Shown in pieces: positions 23,500-35,656 of a stretch of 64,000 nt of DNA. Under the pieces are notes generated by a model. That model saw nothing but the letters and a program-made list of their open reading frames with translations, was not told the DNA's origin and did not search any database. Source of the stretch: Boesenbergia rotunda. Its lineage: Eukaryota; Streptophyta; Magnoliopsida; Zingiberales; Zingiberaceae. The DNA is taken from the NCBI GenBank assembly GCA_024364735.1, contig JAGFNQ010002304.1, positions 320,650 to 384,649 of the forward strand, written 5' to 3'. The position numbers and the translations under genes are program-made. Position 1 is the stretch's first letter; each line of letters opens with the position of its first letter.

Positions 23500-24597
23500 C
23501 TTTGAGACATGCTCCAAAGTTACAGCCTCAGGGATGATCCCTGTTCGTAGCCTAATTTCAACAAATCCACTGTTTCCTTGCAAAGAAAAACACTGGCCAG
23601 GTTCTCCAAAGCTAGGAGATAGCATCTTATGTGAATTAGCATGAACTCCATTGAAACCTGTAGCACTAGTAAACCAATTGGAACCTTTTCCAAGACTGTA
23701 AGGTGTTGAGTGCCTGACCACCTTAGTCCCACCAGAAGCCAAAGCATAATCAACTCTTCCAAGACCATCAGCAACATGCTTGTCTATCTCTTTTTGAACA
23801 ATATCACTAGCAAAAGCCCTAATTTGATCCAAGTCAAATTTCATATTTGTATTGTCCATATTTTTACTGTTCTTTAGCTCAAGTATGAGTTTCTCAAATT
23901 CTTCCCTTGAGATGAGATCTTCATTCAATTCACTCAAAGATTTGCCCAAAGAATCAGCTTTAGATTCCAACTTCTTGAGTTGCTCCTCAAAGAATGCTCC
24001 TTTATTTTTGACTTGGTTAAAAATTTCTTTGGTTGTGATGCTTATTTCACTCCCAATTTTCTTGTCAACTACGTCTAACTGCATCTGTAACATCTTAGCA
24101 GTCTTCTTTAAAGATGTCTCCACTTCGGAAATTCTGCTTTCATACTCCAAAGCAGCTAAGGGAGAGTTAGCATTCTCCCCAGTGCTATGAGTCCATCTCC
24201 AAATTGTCTGCATCATCCATAATAGTGAAGCAAGAAGCAAACAATTCTTTGTAAGAATGCTCAGTACAATCTGCCACTTGGATTTTTCAGGTTTTCGTAC
24301 AAGTTTCTTGCGCTGTGGAGATACTGTTGATGAAGCAACCAACCCTTTCCTCAATGTTGAATGATCTTTTGTTCTCTGAACCACAGTTTCTCCTCTTACT
24401 GTATGGTTCAGATCTTTCCCATTCAAAACTCCATTGGTTCCTCCTTTAGAAAGTCCATCATCAGTTAATCTCTTCTCCACTGCTATCATTGTTCTCCTCC
24501 GCGCATTTGGTTTCCCATTTGCATCTAAACCTAGAGAGACGCTATTGTTAGCAACTGGTGATGCAGCAGCTACTCCAACAGGAGTGGAAGCAGACAT
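23500..24597 (-). CDS. SUN-domain nuclear-envelope protein, exon 1 (N-terminal part)
   Basis: This encodes residues 1-366 of a predicted 463-residue protein, close to the size of Arabidopsis SUN1/SUN2. SUN proteins sit in the inner nuclear membrane and bind KASH proteins of the outer membrane to form LINC bridges. They act in nuclear shape, nuclear positioning and meiotic telomere attachment. Visible parts are a serine/threonine-rich N-terminus beginning MSAST, basic clusters ARRR (33-35) and QRKKLVRK (95-102), one transmembrane segment at about 108-134, and a coiled coil at about 151-248. The start of the SUN domain is at about 270 (IVQKEIDKHVADGLGRVDYALASGG, given here only as landmarks DGLGRVDYALASGG; later SPSFGEPGQCF and IPEAVTLEHV). 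I chose the ATG at 24597-24595 because plant SUN proteins begin MSAST; an in-frame ATG eight codons upstream is possible. The exon is intact. SUN1 versus SUN2 cannot be decided. Confidence 0.95.
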
Positions 24598-25075
24598 GGC
24601 TTCAATTTGACGCTCGTTCAATCACTACCAAGGAGAGTCAAAAGTTCAGCAACACAACCTCTTCTATCCCTAGATACGAAAGTTAAAGGGAAATTTTCAT
24701 TGAACAAAAATGAATAGAAGCAAATCACACAGGAAAAATACGAATCTTACACAAGCACTGGCAGGGGCAATTTACGTTAAAATCGATAAGTAAACACATC
24801 AAAATGCCATCTTTAAGAGAAATCAAGAACACTATCACATCAAACAAAATTGTTGCGAAAAGAAAACATAATCTAATGCGGCAAGAAAACCTAATCGAAC
24901 AAAACATTTTTAATGCAGATCTCACCAAGCATAGCTGGGAAAAGAGAGAGAACGATATGGCAAGTGGATCGATGAGGCAGGCAATTACCGAGGATGTCGG
25001 ATCGGCGAGGCGACTGCAAGGGCCGTGGATGCGAGCGCCTGAGGAGGGATGCACCCTGCTTCAATTTTGACAAAG
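24598..25075 (-). promoter_or_regulatory. SUN gene 5' leader and possible 5'-UTR exon
   Basis: A GC-rich patch at about 24985-25060 has, on the minus strand, a donor-like TCG|GTAATT near 24988. An acceptor-like TTGGTAG lies near 24627, so a 5'-UTR intron is plausible but unproven. No TATA box is evident. The short ORFs here do not resemble known proteins. Confidence 0.4.
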
Positions 25076-25862
25076 AATAACTGCATAAGATCCCACATGG
25101 CACGTCATCGCCACGATAGGTCAAGTTGCACAATATTAGATTGAGGCAATCCAATTACTCAATTTGAAACAAGATATTTCATAGAAATAAAATTTAAAAT
25201 TATTATAATAAACGATTTATTAAATTAAATTATTAAAATATAGTAAAAGTAACTTATTAAAATAGTAAAAATAATATTAAAATAATTTTATTTTTTAAAA
25301 GTAATTAAATATTTAAAATTAATTAATTTTTTCATATTAAATTATTTTAAAATAATAATAGTTTGTATACATATAAAGTTAAGTTTTGTAAAAGATAATT
25401 AATTTTATATATTTTTTGTAAAGTTAGTCTGGTAATGCTTTCTATTCTACTCTACTTGTTTCAATTTTTCACCGTAACAAACTTTTAAAATACAAATCAT
25501 GTATGTATATATTTAATACTCATTTTACTCCCTTCACTTATCAGTAGACCCGATCACGATTCGAAATTGACGGTTCGAAATCGACAGTTTGAAACCGCCG
25601 GTTCGACGGTTTAGAATCACCGGTTCGTGGGAGGTCGGCCCTTAACTATCACTGCCCAAGACGGTTACGGTTCATAATTCGGAACCGCATTTTCATGGTT
25701 CGTCATGGTTCAAGATTATTATATTAAAAAATTAAATTTAAAATATAAAATTAATTTAAAAAAGGGCTTGCACTTATTTAAGTTGTCTACGTATCTCCTT
25801 AGGGTGTAGGAAAATCAAAGCCCACGTAGTTCTTTTACATTTTTACCCTTTTATAATTTTCA
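25076..25862. other. AT-rich intergenic stretch, probable 3' end of a hAT element
   Basis: No ORF is recognised. The segment 25556-25720 has several copies of cggttcga/ccggttcg, the kind of subterminal repeat seen near hAT ends. It lies just downstream of the hAT transposase remnant. I could not fix a terminal inverted repeat or TSD. Confidence 0.4.
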
Positions 25863-26450
25863 TCACTCACTTCCATTTCCTCCTATTCCCATTGTATTCA
25901 TTCCTTCGGTATCAAATTCTTCGACTTCGTCTTCTGAAAGTTGCATTTCTTGGATTCTTTTCTCGGCTTTGGTCCAATCGTCTAGTAATGCTTGAGCTTC
26001 CAATGAGTCGGGGGACATAGTTGATTGTTGTTCATCTAATATGTTGTCGCGGGCACTGAACGTCTGCTCCACAGCAACAGTTAACACTGGACAAGCTAAA
26101 ATTTCTTTTACAATCACGGAGAGAATAGGAAAGCTTTGGGCCTTTTGTGACCACTACTTTTAGATTTCGAAATCTTCGCTATCTGCTTCATTAAAATCAA
26201 AAGAAGTCGTAAAATAATTTTCAAGTTTCTATATAGAACTTGAGGATCCTCGTGGATGTTTCGTCCATTCTTTTAATAAAAGTTTTGCTTTTGTAAGTTT
26301 TAAATTAGTATTAGTAGGCTGTTGTGTTTTAAAAATATTAGTTTGTATTCCATATTTAATATAATATTGATTATAAAGATCATATAAATAATTTCTAATA
26401 TTATATATAATATTAACTGGATCCGGAGAAGAAAAATCTTTAATAGGAAT
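25863..26450 (-). pseudogene. hAT transposase, C-terminal part (split pseudogene)
   Basis: It reads in one minus-strand frame and continues the segment at 35657-35922. It contains part of the RNase-H-like fold and, at 25863-26117, the hAT C-terminal dimerisation motif (EILACPVLTVAVEQTFSA, DNILDEQQSTMSP). Two in-frame stops lie between 26118 and 26231, so it is dead. The frame is interrupted at 26450 by element G. Such transposases cut and paste hAT elements. The N-terminal BED zinc finger is not in the window. Confidence 0.85.
26446..26450. repeat. Left TSD of element G (GGAAT)
   Basis: Identical to 35657-35661 after the 3' LTR. Removing 26451-35661 makes the hAT reading frame continuous. 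Confidence 0.9.
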
Positions 26451-27993
26451 TGTTGGTGCAAGTTGCATCAGTGATGTCCTCCTCTAAGTGTTTCAATGTT
26501 TGACAATATGCTTAGTCAGTGATACATTGAAAAGGTGAATGAAGAAAACTGGACCAAGGTGAACCAAAGTCCTAGTAAACTTAGGCAATAAGTCCTGGTT
26601 CGAAGAATTGGGCACTAAGTCCTGATCATGAATTGGGCACTAAGTCTTGGCCAAGGGCTGGGCACCTAAGACCTGACAGAGAGTTGGGCACGAAGACCTG
26701 GTTCGAGGAATTGGGCACGAAGTCCTGGCCAAGGGTTGGACACCGAAGACCTAGTTCAGGGAATTGGGCACGAAGTCCTAGCCGAGGGTTGGGCACCGAA
26801 GTCCTGGACCTAGGGTTTGGGCACGAAGTCTTGGTCCGAGGGATTGAGCAACTTAGCTGAGCGATGACTAAGGACAGAAGTAGAGACGGGTCGAGGTTCG
26901 GACGTCTCGAGATCCGAGAGTATCGGAAGCTAAGCAAAAGTCCACTCGAATGAACTGGGTGGCAACCGTCTCCTGAAAGGAGTAGGTGAAAGGCGCGTTC
27001 CTGGGGGCGGGAACTTGCGTCGGTTCGACCTAGGGTTTCGTGGAAATTCGAAGTCAGAACCAAGTCCTTAAGGTTAAGAATGTGTGTATATTTGCTTTGT
27101 ATTTGTGTATCTTACAGGTACCTAGAATGAAAGACAAAGCAGGCAAACAACGAGGCTGGAACCTAGCCAGCTAGGCGCCCCCATTGAAGGGGGCACCCTA
27201 AAGAAGCTAGGCGCCCCCATCAATTGGGGCGCCTCAGTCAAAGAAGCAGAACATGCTTCAATCAAAGAAGGCAGAATAGGCTTCCATTTAGGCGCCCCGG
27301 ATGATACAGGCACCCTAGTTGAAAGCTGTATTTGCTGCTGCGAGTTCGAAGTAGAGATAAGCTTTTATTGAGGCGCCTGGGAGGTCCAGGGCACCCTGGT
27401 CAGAGGCCTTATCGGCTGCGACGAGTTCGGCATGGAGATAAGGTTTGACCAAGCCCATTGAGGCGCCCCGGTGATCACAGGCGCCCTAATGAAGCCTATA
27501 AAAGGGGCTTTGACCCCAAGGCTCAGTACACAACTTCCAAGATCCATTCTGAGCTTTCTGACTGACGACAATACACTAAAGACGAGGCTCTACGGCCGGG
27601 AGGCTCCAGGAGGAAGTGTGCGGCACTTCGGAGGTCCAGATCGGCCGAGTCTTCAACCATTCTGTTTTTGGTTTGCTTTTATTATTCTGCATTGAATTTC
27701 CTATATTTTTTATTGTAATTATTGCACTGTATGACGAGTTTCTCCGCCTCCGGAATGTCCGGAAAGGAGACTAATTATGGACGGGCGTTCCTGTGCTTAG
27801 GCTTTGGATGTACTGACCCTGGGGGGTTGGGAACCAAGTAAATCCCATGTGCCATTTGTCGTCTGTTTTGCTGGTTAATATTCCGCTGCTACTAACGCTC
27901 TGTTTAAGTACGAACCGAAAAGTTTACAACGTTCCGCGAGAAGTTATTTTCGTCGATATTCACCCCCCCTCTATCGACGGCACCGGTCCTACA
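26451..27993 (+). mobile_element. 5' LTR of element G (1543 bp, Sirevirus-like)
   Basis: It begins TGTTGGTGCAAG and ends GGTCCTACA, followed by the PBS. Repeated 25-30-bp units around aagtcctggccaagggttgggcac run about 26575-26835. A GGCGCC palindrome array runs about 27170-27485, just before TATA-like cctataaaagggg near 27496. Its partner is 31833-35656 (interrupted). Confidence 0.92.
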
Positions 27994-27995
27994 AT

Positions 27996-28007
27996 TGGTA
28001 TCAGAGC
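27996..28007 (+). promoter_or_regulatory. Primer-binding site of element G
   Basis: TGGTATCAGAGC, two bases after the 5' LTR; initiator tRNA-Met type. Confidence 0.9.
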
Positions 28008-28101
28008 CAGACCGCTCTTCACCGGACTAACCGCCGACAGAGCAACGACGCCAGGAGTTGAGGGGGAGCTCAGGGGTGAATCAGGTATATTTTATTTTAA
28101 A

Positions 28102-29211
28102 ATGTCTATTTTTAAATTTCATATTACGTATTTCAAGTGCAGGGAGAGAGGACACTACAAAAATTAGTGTCCTACTCATAAGATTCGAACTACACCACCG
28201 GAAGCAAAAGAGGCACCAGCGCTAGGAGTCCGAAGGAACAAGGACCACATCGAATGCTTCAAATGCGAAAAATACGGACACGACAAAAATAAATGTCCGA
28301 CAAAGGTACGCAAAATTTACGTTCCGAAAAATTTTAAAATTCCTGCACTATCTTATGTAAATAATTTAGGTAATTTTTCTGATAAGTTAAATTTTGTGAA
28401 TAGTCAAGTTAATGTTCTGCATGACCAATTACAAAATATTGAAAATGTTAAAATATCAAGAATCAACTATTTAATCCTTAATGTTAATTCATTAATTTCT
28501 AAAATTAATTCTAAAATTAAACTTAATTTAAATTCTAAAAATTCTGATAACTTTAATTCTGATAATTCTGATAATTTAGAAATTAAATTTGATAGTCTTG
28601 AGGATAATTTAGAAATTAAATATGATAATCCTGAAGATAATTTAGAAATTAAATCTGATAATTCTGAATTTAAATTTGAAAATCTTAAGGATAATTATGA
28701 ATCCAAATTTGAAAATCTTAAGGATAATTCTGAATTCAAATTTGAAAATCTTAAGGATAATTCTGAATTCAAATTTGAAAATCTTAAGGATAATTCAGAA
28801 CTCAAATTTGAAAATCTTAAAGATAATTCTGAAAATTGTAAGATTAATTCTGAAAATATTGAAGATATTTTTGAGGATAGTGGAGATGAAATCTTCTTAG
28901 ATGATAATTTAATTATAGATAATGTTGAAGATTATTGCAAAACATTAACTAGTGGCCTAAATTACTCCACCTACTTTGAGGATATTGAAGGATGTAATTT
29001 TAAGGATGAGGAGGAAAAGGAATTATCTGAGATCAAGGCCATAGTTAATAAGGTTTACAAAGATTCAAATAAAATAGAATTATTAGAAAAACTTGAAAAG
29101 ATAAATAAAAAAGAGATAGTAAAGGAGTCAGAAATTTTTGAAATAATGAAAATGATAAAGCTGAACCCACAATTATTATCTAACCCAAAGATGTTGAAAT
29201 TTAAATCTTAA
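28102..29211 (+). pseudogene. Gag-like ORF of element G with two zinc knuckles and 11-residue repeats
   Basis: One frame of about 369 codons with a single TAG at 28165-28167, inside the first zinc knuckle (CRERGHYKN, stop, CP). A second knuckle follows (CFKCEKYGHDKNKC). Then comes a highly charged, probably coiled-coil region with about six tandem copies of an 11-residue unit NSEFKFENLKD (33-bp DNA repeats, about 28660-28830), and an acidic tail with a lysine-rich end. The usual Gag capsid part (UBN2) upstream of the knuckles is missing and no protease, integrase or RT follows. The element is therefore non-autonomous, and what this truncated Gag does is unknown. Confidence 0.75.
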
Positions 29212-29214
29212 CAA

Positions 29215-29850
29215 TTTTTACCTTATTTATTTCAATCTTTAATTATCCTTAATTAACTTAATTTTAATTCAATTAATTCTTAATTAATTCAATTAATCCT
29301 TAATTAATTTTAATTCAATTAATCCTTAATTAATTTTAATTCAATTAATCCTTAATTAATTCAATTAATTCTTAATTAATTCATCCTTAATTAATTTTAA
29401 TTCAATTAATCCTTAATTAATTCAAAGTTCAATTAATCCTTAATTAATTCAAAGTTCAATTAATCTTTAATTTATTCAACTTTATGTAATCTTTAATTAA
29501 TTCAACTTTAATTAATCTTTAATTAATTCAAATTAATTAATCTTTAATTAATTCAAAATTCAAGTAATCTTTAATTAATTCAACTTTAAGTAATCGTTAA
29601 TTAATTCAACTTTAATTATTCTTTAATTAATTCAAATTAATTAATCTTTAATTAATTCAAATTCAATTAATCCTTAATTAATTTTAATTCAATTAATCCT
29701 GAATTAATCTAACTTCAATTAATTCTTAATTAATCCAACTTCAATTAATTCTTAATTAACTCAACTTTAATTAATTCGTAATTAACTTAAATCCAATTTA
29801 TTCTTAAATAACTTAAACTCAAATTAAATAAAATCTTACCCAAACTGTAA
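29215..29850. repeat. Degenerate tandem array of TTAATTAA-containing units
   Basis: About 30 imperfect copies of an about 17-22-bp unit of the form ttaattaattcaattaatcc, each with the palindrome TTAATTAA. Variants change gradually along the array, as in repeats that grow by slippage or unequal exchange. There is no coding capacity. Confidence 0.9.
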
Positions 29851-31832
29851 CAATTAAATTAATAATATCAAATATGTCAAAGTGGGTTGACATATTCGTG
29901 GGTTCGCACGACATGTATCAAATCAGGAATTTGATACATTATTAGAAACTTAAATAAAATGGTTTGAATTGTTTGACTCATGCATTAATGTCATGAACAT
30001 GCATCTGCTATTTCTTTAAAATTTATGTCATGTCATTCATGTTTAATTTTATGCATGATTTAGAATGGCCATAGGAAAAAAATAGTTGAAACTTGATCAA
30101 CCTAGTATTAGGTGGAGGTGAGATGATAATACGTTAGGGAAGCCCTTCTAATAAGGTCAAGTATATTCTACTTGGTCTGTTTAGTCTGGTGGGACTAGCC
30201 GATGCTACAAATCCAAAACCTAAGCTTGTTAGACCAAAATTTTTCAAGAAGTAACTTGAAAATGAATTTTCGATAAAAGGTTTTGTCAAGGAAAGGGTTG
30301 ATGATCCAATAGGCTACGTCCAAAGAAGGCCTCTGTGCCTCGCCGAGAGCTGGAAGCCGATTACCGAAAATCAAATTCACTTTACTATTTGATAAATTTG
30401 AATTTAACACAAGTTTCAATTAAATCTTAGATTTAACAATGAATTAAGGAAAATGATTCAAGCATCTCACAATGCACCCATAAGACAACTATGCTTGTTG
30501 TATTGAGACATCTAAAATAGGCGAGATGTTAATGACTAATAAATTGAAGAATATTTTTCAAAACTATTTTCAAAATTCTTAGAATATTTTTCTAAAAATA
30601 TATTTTCAAAATAGTGCTTTAATATAATAATGTTTTTATGGATTTCATGTTTGTCTGATTGCCAATATATTATATGTCTTCAAAAATTATATCTTTTTGA
30701 AAAATTATTTGACTCACACAATTAAACACAAGCCTCCTAGGACAACACTAAAGTTCCTTAAGGCACTTAAATAGAGTCAAACGGTGTCGGGTATAGGGGG
30801 AGTGGTTTAATTTTCTTTCAAAAATTGTCCTTGAAAAATCACTGTCTTTTAAAATGGTTTTCGAAAACTATGTCTGACAAATTACCTTCATTTCAAAATA
30901 TGTTTCGAAATTTCAAAATACAATTGGTACATACTAAATTGTGACTATGCCTCATTTGATTTTGATAAACCCTAAAGACACAGAGGAAGGTCCACTTCAT
31001 GATCTACAAGGACTCCTAGGATGTGTCAAATTTAGGGGGAGTCTGAGTAAAAAGAAAATTTTCTGAAAAGTGTTTTTGGCAATTACTTGTTTTGAAATTA
31101 TTAGATAATTCCTTTGATCTGAACTAAACCCTAAAAGACTTAGAGGAAGAGTACTTGTGGTCAACAAGCTTCCTAGGACTGGGTCAAGTTTAGGGGGAGG
31201 TCAAATTACAAGAATTATTTAATATGTTTTCATGCATTGCATTATTAAGTCCTTTTTTGAAAACATAATTTCACAATATTTCTCAAAAGTACTTGTATTT
31301 TTGAAAAGCTCATAACATTTTTTAAAGCTCATAGTATTCTTTCAAAAGTTATGTATTTTCCAAAAGTACTGTATTTTCTCAAAAAGTGCAATATATCTTT
31401 CAAAATACAAAGTTGTTACAGTATTTCTCAAAGTGCACTAGTTGTTAAAATGAAAATCCTTCTATGAGTACAATTGTTTGAAAAATCTTTTCTAAAGGAA
31501 AGTTTTTCTAAAGCATTATTGGTTAAGTGAGAAGTTTAAAATTTTTCATTGTTGGCGCAAGTATTTTTGGTGATTTTTGATGTATGACAAAGGAGGAGAG
31601 TGAGCTTAAGTCAAAAAATTTTTGTTGTCTTCCAGAAAGATCAATGAAAATCAAAATGTTTTTTCAAAAAGGGGAGAGTGAGCTTATGTTAGAAAATATT
31701 TTTTCTCCCAAAATGTATTTTCAAAACGTAGATCAATTTTTTATTTTTTAATTTTTTGATCCCAAGGATAGTAATTTAGCCCTTTCGGCCAATCTAACTT
31801 AAGATATTGTCAAATATCAAAAAGGCGGAGAT
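29851..31832 (+). mobile_element. 3' non-coding region of element G with repeated polypurine tracts
   Basis: No gene. Purine tracts of the Sirevirus type appear repeatedly: ataggggga near 30793, ttaggggga near 31031 and 31190, aaaggggagag near 31670, and a final aaaaaggcggaga at 31819-31831 that carries one change from the usual aaaaagggggaga. Stretches with caaaagta/aaagtact repeats lie at about 31270-31450. Confidence 0.75.
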
Positions 31833-34800
31833 TATTGGTGCAAGTTGTTAGTGATATGAGAGAAGTGTCCTAAGGCAATCGCCTTATGATTGTAAACATT
31901 CATTTTATTAAATGATAATTCACTATTTGAGTATACATGTTTGTGTATTTGATTGGGATCTTAAACTCATCTACTGAATGTCCGCAATACAATTCACAGC
32001 ATAAGAGAATTTGTGATGGGATCACAACTAGTGATTATCTCTAAATGTGCAATTGTGAAGTATTGAAAATATCCCTAGTCGATGAATTGATAAAAACGGA
32101 CATTATCAATTCTGTTGAGACTAGCATGAGTTATTCTCTAATCAGCTGATTCTCACTGGCTGGTGACATTGGGATGTCCGGAGATAAACATGGATGCTAG
32201 TTAAGGGAACTAGTTCATTGGAGTGACTAGCTGTAAAACTTCATATGGTAATCTATATAGATATGTCAGTGAAGTTCTTACTGCAGCTTAAGTGCGATGT
32301 TCATTTGACTTGCGGTGTTCAAGTCATCTTGGTCATGGAGACTTATACTTTAACATCTTAAGCAAGCATCTCCAAGGAGGTGTGGACCCAGGATGATTGG
32401 GTATAAGCCGAAGTGCCCGAAGATGTTTGAACAGCCTACAAAGGATTCACCACTCCTTGCGAGGTGATGTATACCCAGGCCTATCGTCGGATTGTTACTC
32501 AAAGCCTCTGGCCAGAGCATGTCATGTTTAGAGTATGAGTCTCTTAAATACATGAGAGTAATTAGAAATCTAAAGGACGAGAAAGACACTACTTGGGCTA
32601 GGTGTGACGTAGTCAGCCTAGTGGGGACTGACACACACAGACCATGTCCTGAACCAAGTGGGTATAAGATGGTGAAGGGAATGGGGTACGATTCATTAGA
32701 GCTGCTGAAGGGTTTCAGAATCACTTCTGAGGTCAACCGTTGATCTTTCGATTAATTGGGGGTCATGATGTACTACTAGGTGCCACTCATGATCATTCTA
32801 TAATTGGTTGATTATAGACGATCAACATAAATCGAAAGCCTATTTAGTCACACGCACTACGAGTAATCCGAGAGATTTAAAACGAGTTGAAAATTGGATT
32901 TTCCGATCAAGAGAAATAAGTCGAATCTGAGTTAATCAGAGGCGCAACGGAAGCTAAAAAAGGCTAAGTCTTTTGAAGGCTTATTAGGCGAATTAAATGA
33001 GTTTAATTCGCGATGGGTTCGGCTCGGTTTGGCCGGCCAAAGAGGGTGCCAACCCTCTTTGGTTTGGCCGGCCACCACTTGGGGAGAAACCAATTTATTT
33101 GGTTTAATTAATAAAATAAATCTAGCGCGATTTGTTTTATAAATTATGGATAAATAAATTTGTATAAAAAAATTTATATAAAGAAATTTATAGAAATTTA
33201 TTCTTTTTTTATGGAAATTAAAATGATCCATGGAATGGTTTATTTTAATTCTATAAAATCAATTAAGAATTGATTTGACCATAATAAAGAAAATTTATAA
33301 ATTTCTTGTAAAATTTATTCCATAATAAAAGGAGAAATGTATTTGTTTTATTATAAAATTAGTTATAATAAAACTTGGTTTAAACGGAATAATTTATAAA
33401 GAAAATTTATAGGATAAATTTCTTATGAAAAATTTCGTTAAAGGGGAGACTTGGCAAGGGAGAGGCTACTATATAAAGGAACCAAGGCTAGGCTTGATTT
33501 CCTTAATAGATTGATCAAGAGATTAACTCTCTCCCTCTCTCTCTCTAACTCTCTCTTTCTCTCTAGGGCCGGCGCCCTTTCTCTCTCTAGGGCTGGCTCT
33601 CTCTCCTCCCCTAGGGCCGGCGCAAGCACCTAGGATGCCCGTGAGTTTCCTCCACCAAGTTCGTGCCGAAGAAGAAGAAGAAGCGGATCGCGACTCCTTC
33701 CTTCCTTTCCCGGAATTTTGATTCCGTTACTTGGTGGTTAGTTTCCTATCTTCTCTTTTGATCTTCTAGTTGTGCCTTTAGAGAATCTAGTAGTTCTCAT
33801 CGGCACAAAACTCGTGACTTTGCGAAGTCATCTCGAAGAGAACTCGGCGTGGACGCGAATAGAGGCGGAGCTTCCAAGGGACGCTACGGTTGGATCTCGT
33901 CCCTTTCTTCGAGTTACACGAGGTACAAAGTAAATTAGTTTACTTTTCCGCAAAGTTTTAATTTATGATCATGTCCACACATCATAAGGTTGCATGCTAG
34001 ATACGTGGTTAAAATAATTTGAGAAATTATTTTATGCTAATTCTTCCGCTGCACGTAAAAATTTAAAATTTTACGAACCCGTATCCTTGTCAACATGCAC
34101 CCGGTCCCAACACAAGTTGTATCAGTGATGTCCTCCTCTAAGTGTTTCAATGTTTGACAATATGCTTAAGTCAGTGATACATTGAACAAGGGAAGGGTGA
34201 GTGAAGAAAACTGGATCAAGGTGAACCAAAGTCCTAGTAAACCTTGGCAATAAGTCCTGGTTCGAAGAATTGGGCACTAAGTCCTGATCATGGATTGGGC
34301 ACTAAGTCCTGGCTAAGGGCTGGGCACCTAAGACCTGACCGAGGGTTGGGCATGAAGTCCTGGTTCGAGGAATTGGGCATGAAGTCCTGGCCAAGGGTTG
34401 GGCACCGAAGACCTGGTTCGGGGAATTGGGCACGAAGTCCTGGCCGAGGGTTGGGCACCGAAGTCCTAGACCTAGGGTTTGGGCACGAAGTCTTGGTTCG
34501 AGGGATTGAGCAACTTAGCTGAGCGATGACTAAGGACAGAAGTAGAGACGGGTCGAGGTTCGGACGTATCGATATCCGAGAGTATCAGAAGCTAAGCAAA
34601 AGTCCACCCGAATGGACTGGGTGGCAACCGTCTCCTGAAAGGAGTAGGTGAAAGGCGCGTTCCCGAGGGTGGGAACTTGCGTCAGTTCGACCTAGGGTAT
34701 CAAGGAAATCCGAAGTCAGAACCAAGTCCTTAAGGTTAAGAATGTGTGTATATTTACTTTGTATTTGTGTATCTTGCAGGTACCTAGAATGGAAGATAAA

Positions 34801-35656
34801 GTAGGCAAACAACCGGGCTGGAACCCAACCAGCTAGGCGTTCCTATTGAAGGGGGCGCCCTAAAGAAGCCAGGCACCCCCATCAACTGGGGCACCTCAGT
34901 CAAAGAAGCAGAACAGGCTTCAATCAAAGAAGGCAGAATAGGCTTCCATTCAGGCGCCCCGGATGATACAGGCGCCCTGGTTGAATGCTGTATTTGCTGC
35001 TACGAGTTCGAAGAAGAGATAAGCTTTCATTGAAGTGCCTAGGAGGTCCAGGGTGCCCTGGTCAGAGGCCTTATCGGCTGCGATGAGTTCGGCGTAGAGA
35101 TAAGGTTTGACCAAGCCCATTGAGGCGCCTCGGTGATCACAGGCGCCCCAATGAAGCCTATAAAAGGGGCTTCAACCCCAAGGCTCAGTACACAACTTCC
35201 AAGATCCATTCTGAGCTTTCTGACTGACGACAAAGCACTAAAGACGAGGCTCTATGACCGGGAGGCTCCAAGAGGAAGTGCGCGGCACTTCGGAGGTCCA
35301 GATCGGCCGAGTCTTCGACCATTCTGTTTTTGGTTTGCTTTTATTATTCTACACTGAATTTCCTATATTTTTTTATTGTAATCATTGCACTGTAAGACGG
35401 GTTTCTCCACCTTCGAAAAGTCCAAAAAGGAGACCAATAGTGGACGGGCGTTCCCATGCTTAGGCCTTGGATGTACTGACCCTGGGGGGTTGGGAACCAA
35501 GTAAATCCCGTGTGCAATCTGTCGTCTGTTTTACTGGTTAATATTCCGCTGCTACTAACACTCTGTTTAAGTATGAACCGAAAAGTTTACAACATTCCGC
35601 GAGAAGTTATTTTCGGTCGATATTCACCCCCCTCTATCGACGGCACTGGTCCTACA
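31833..35656 (+). mobile_element. 3' LTR of element G, interrupted by a solo copia-A LTR
   Basis: It aligns with the 5' LTR (26451-27993); 1552 bp remain when the insert at 31846-34112 and one TSD copy are removed. The first two bases are TA instead of TG, a G-to-A change at the conserved end. It ends GGTCCTACA, followed by GGAAT. Confidence 0.92.
31846..34112 (+). mobile_element. Solo LTR of copia-A family with TSD CAAGT
   Basis: It begins TGTTAG and ends CCCAACA. It matches 3216-5442 and is flanked by identical CAAGT (31841-31845 and 34113-34117). No internal region remains, so a full element was reduced by recombination between its LTRs. It lies 13 bp inside the 3' LTR of element G. Confidence 0.95.

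Noticed and set aside
26626..27063. 145-codon minus-strand ORF with repeated PNPR-like words
   Set aside because: It is the reverse strand of the short tandem repeats in the G LTR; the same shadow appears at 36634-36990 and 48418-48714.
29215..29850. Centromeric or telomeric satellite
   Set aside because: The unit is too short and AT-only, and it lies inside a single LTR element bounded by a TSD, so it is an internal array of that element.
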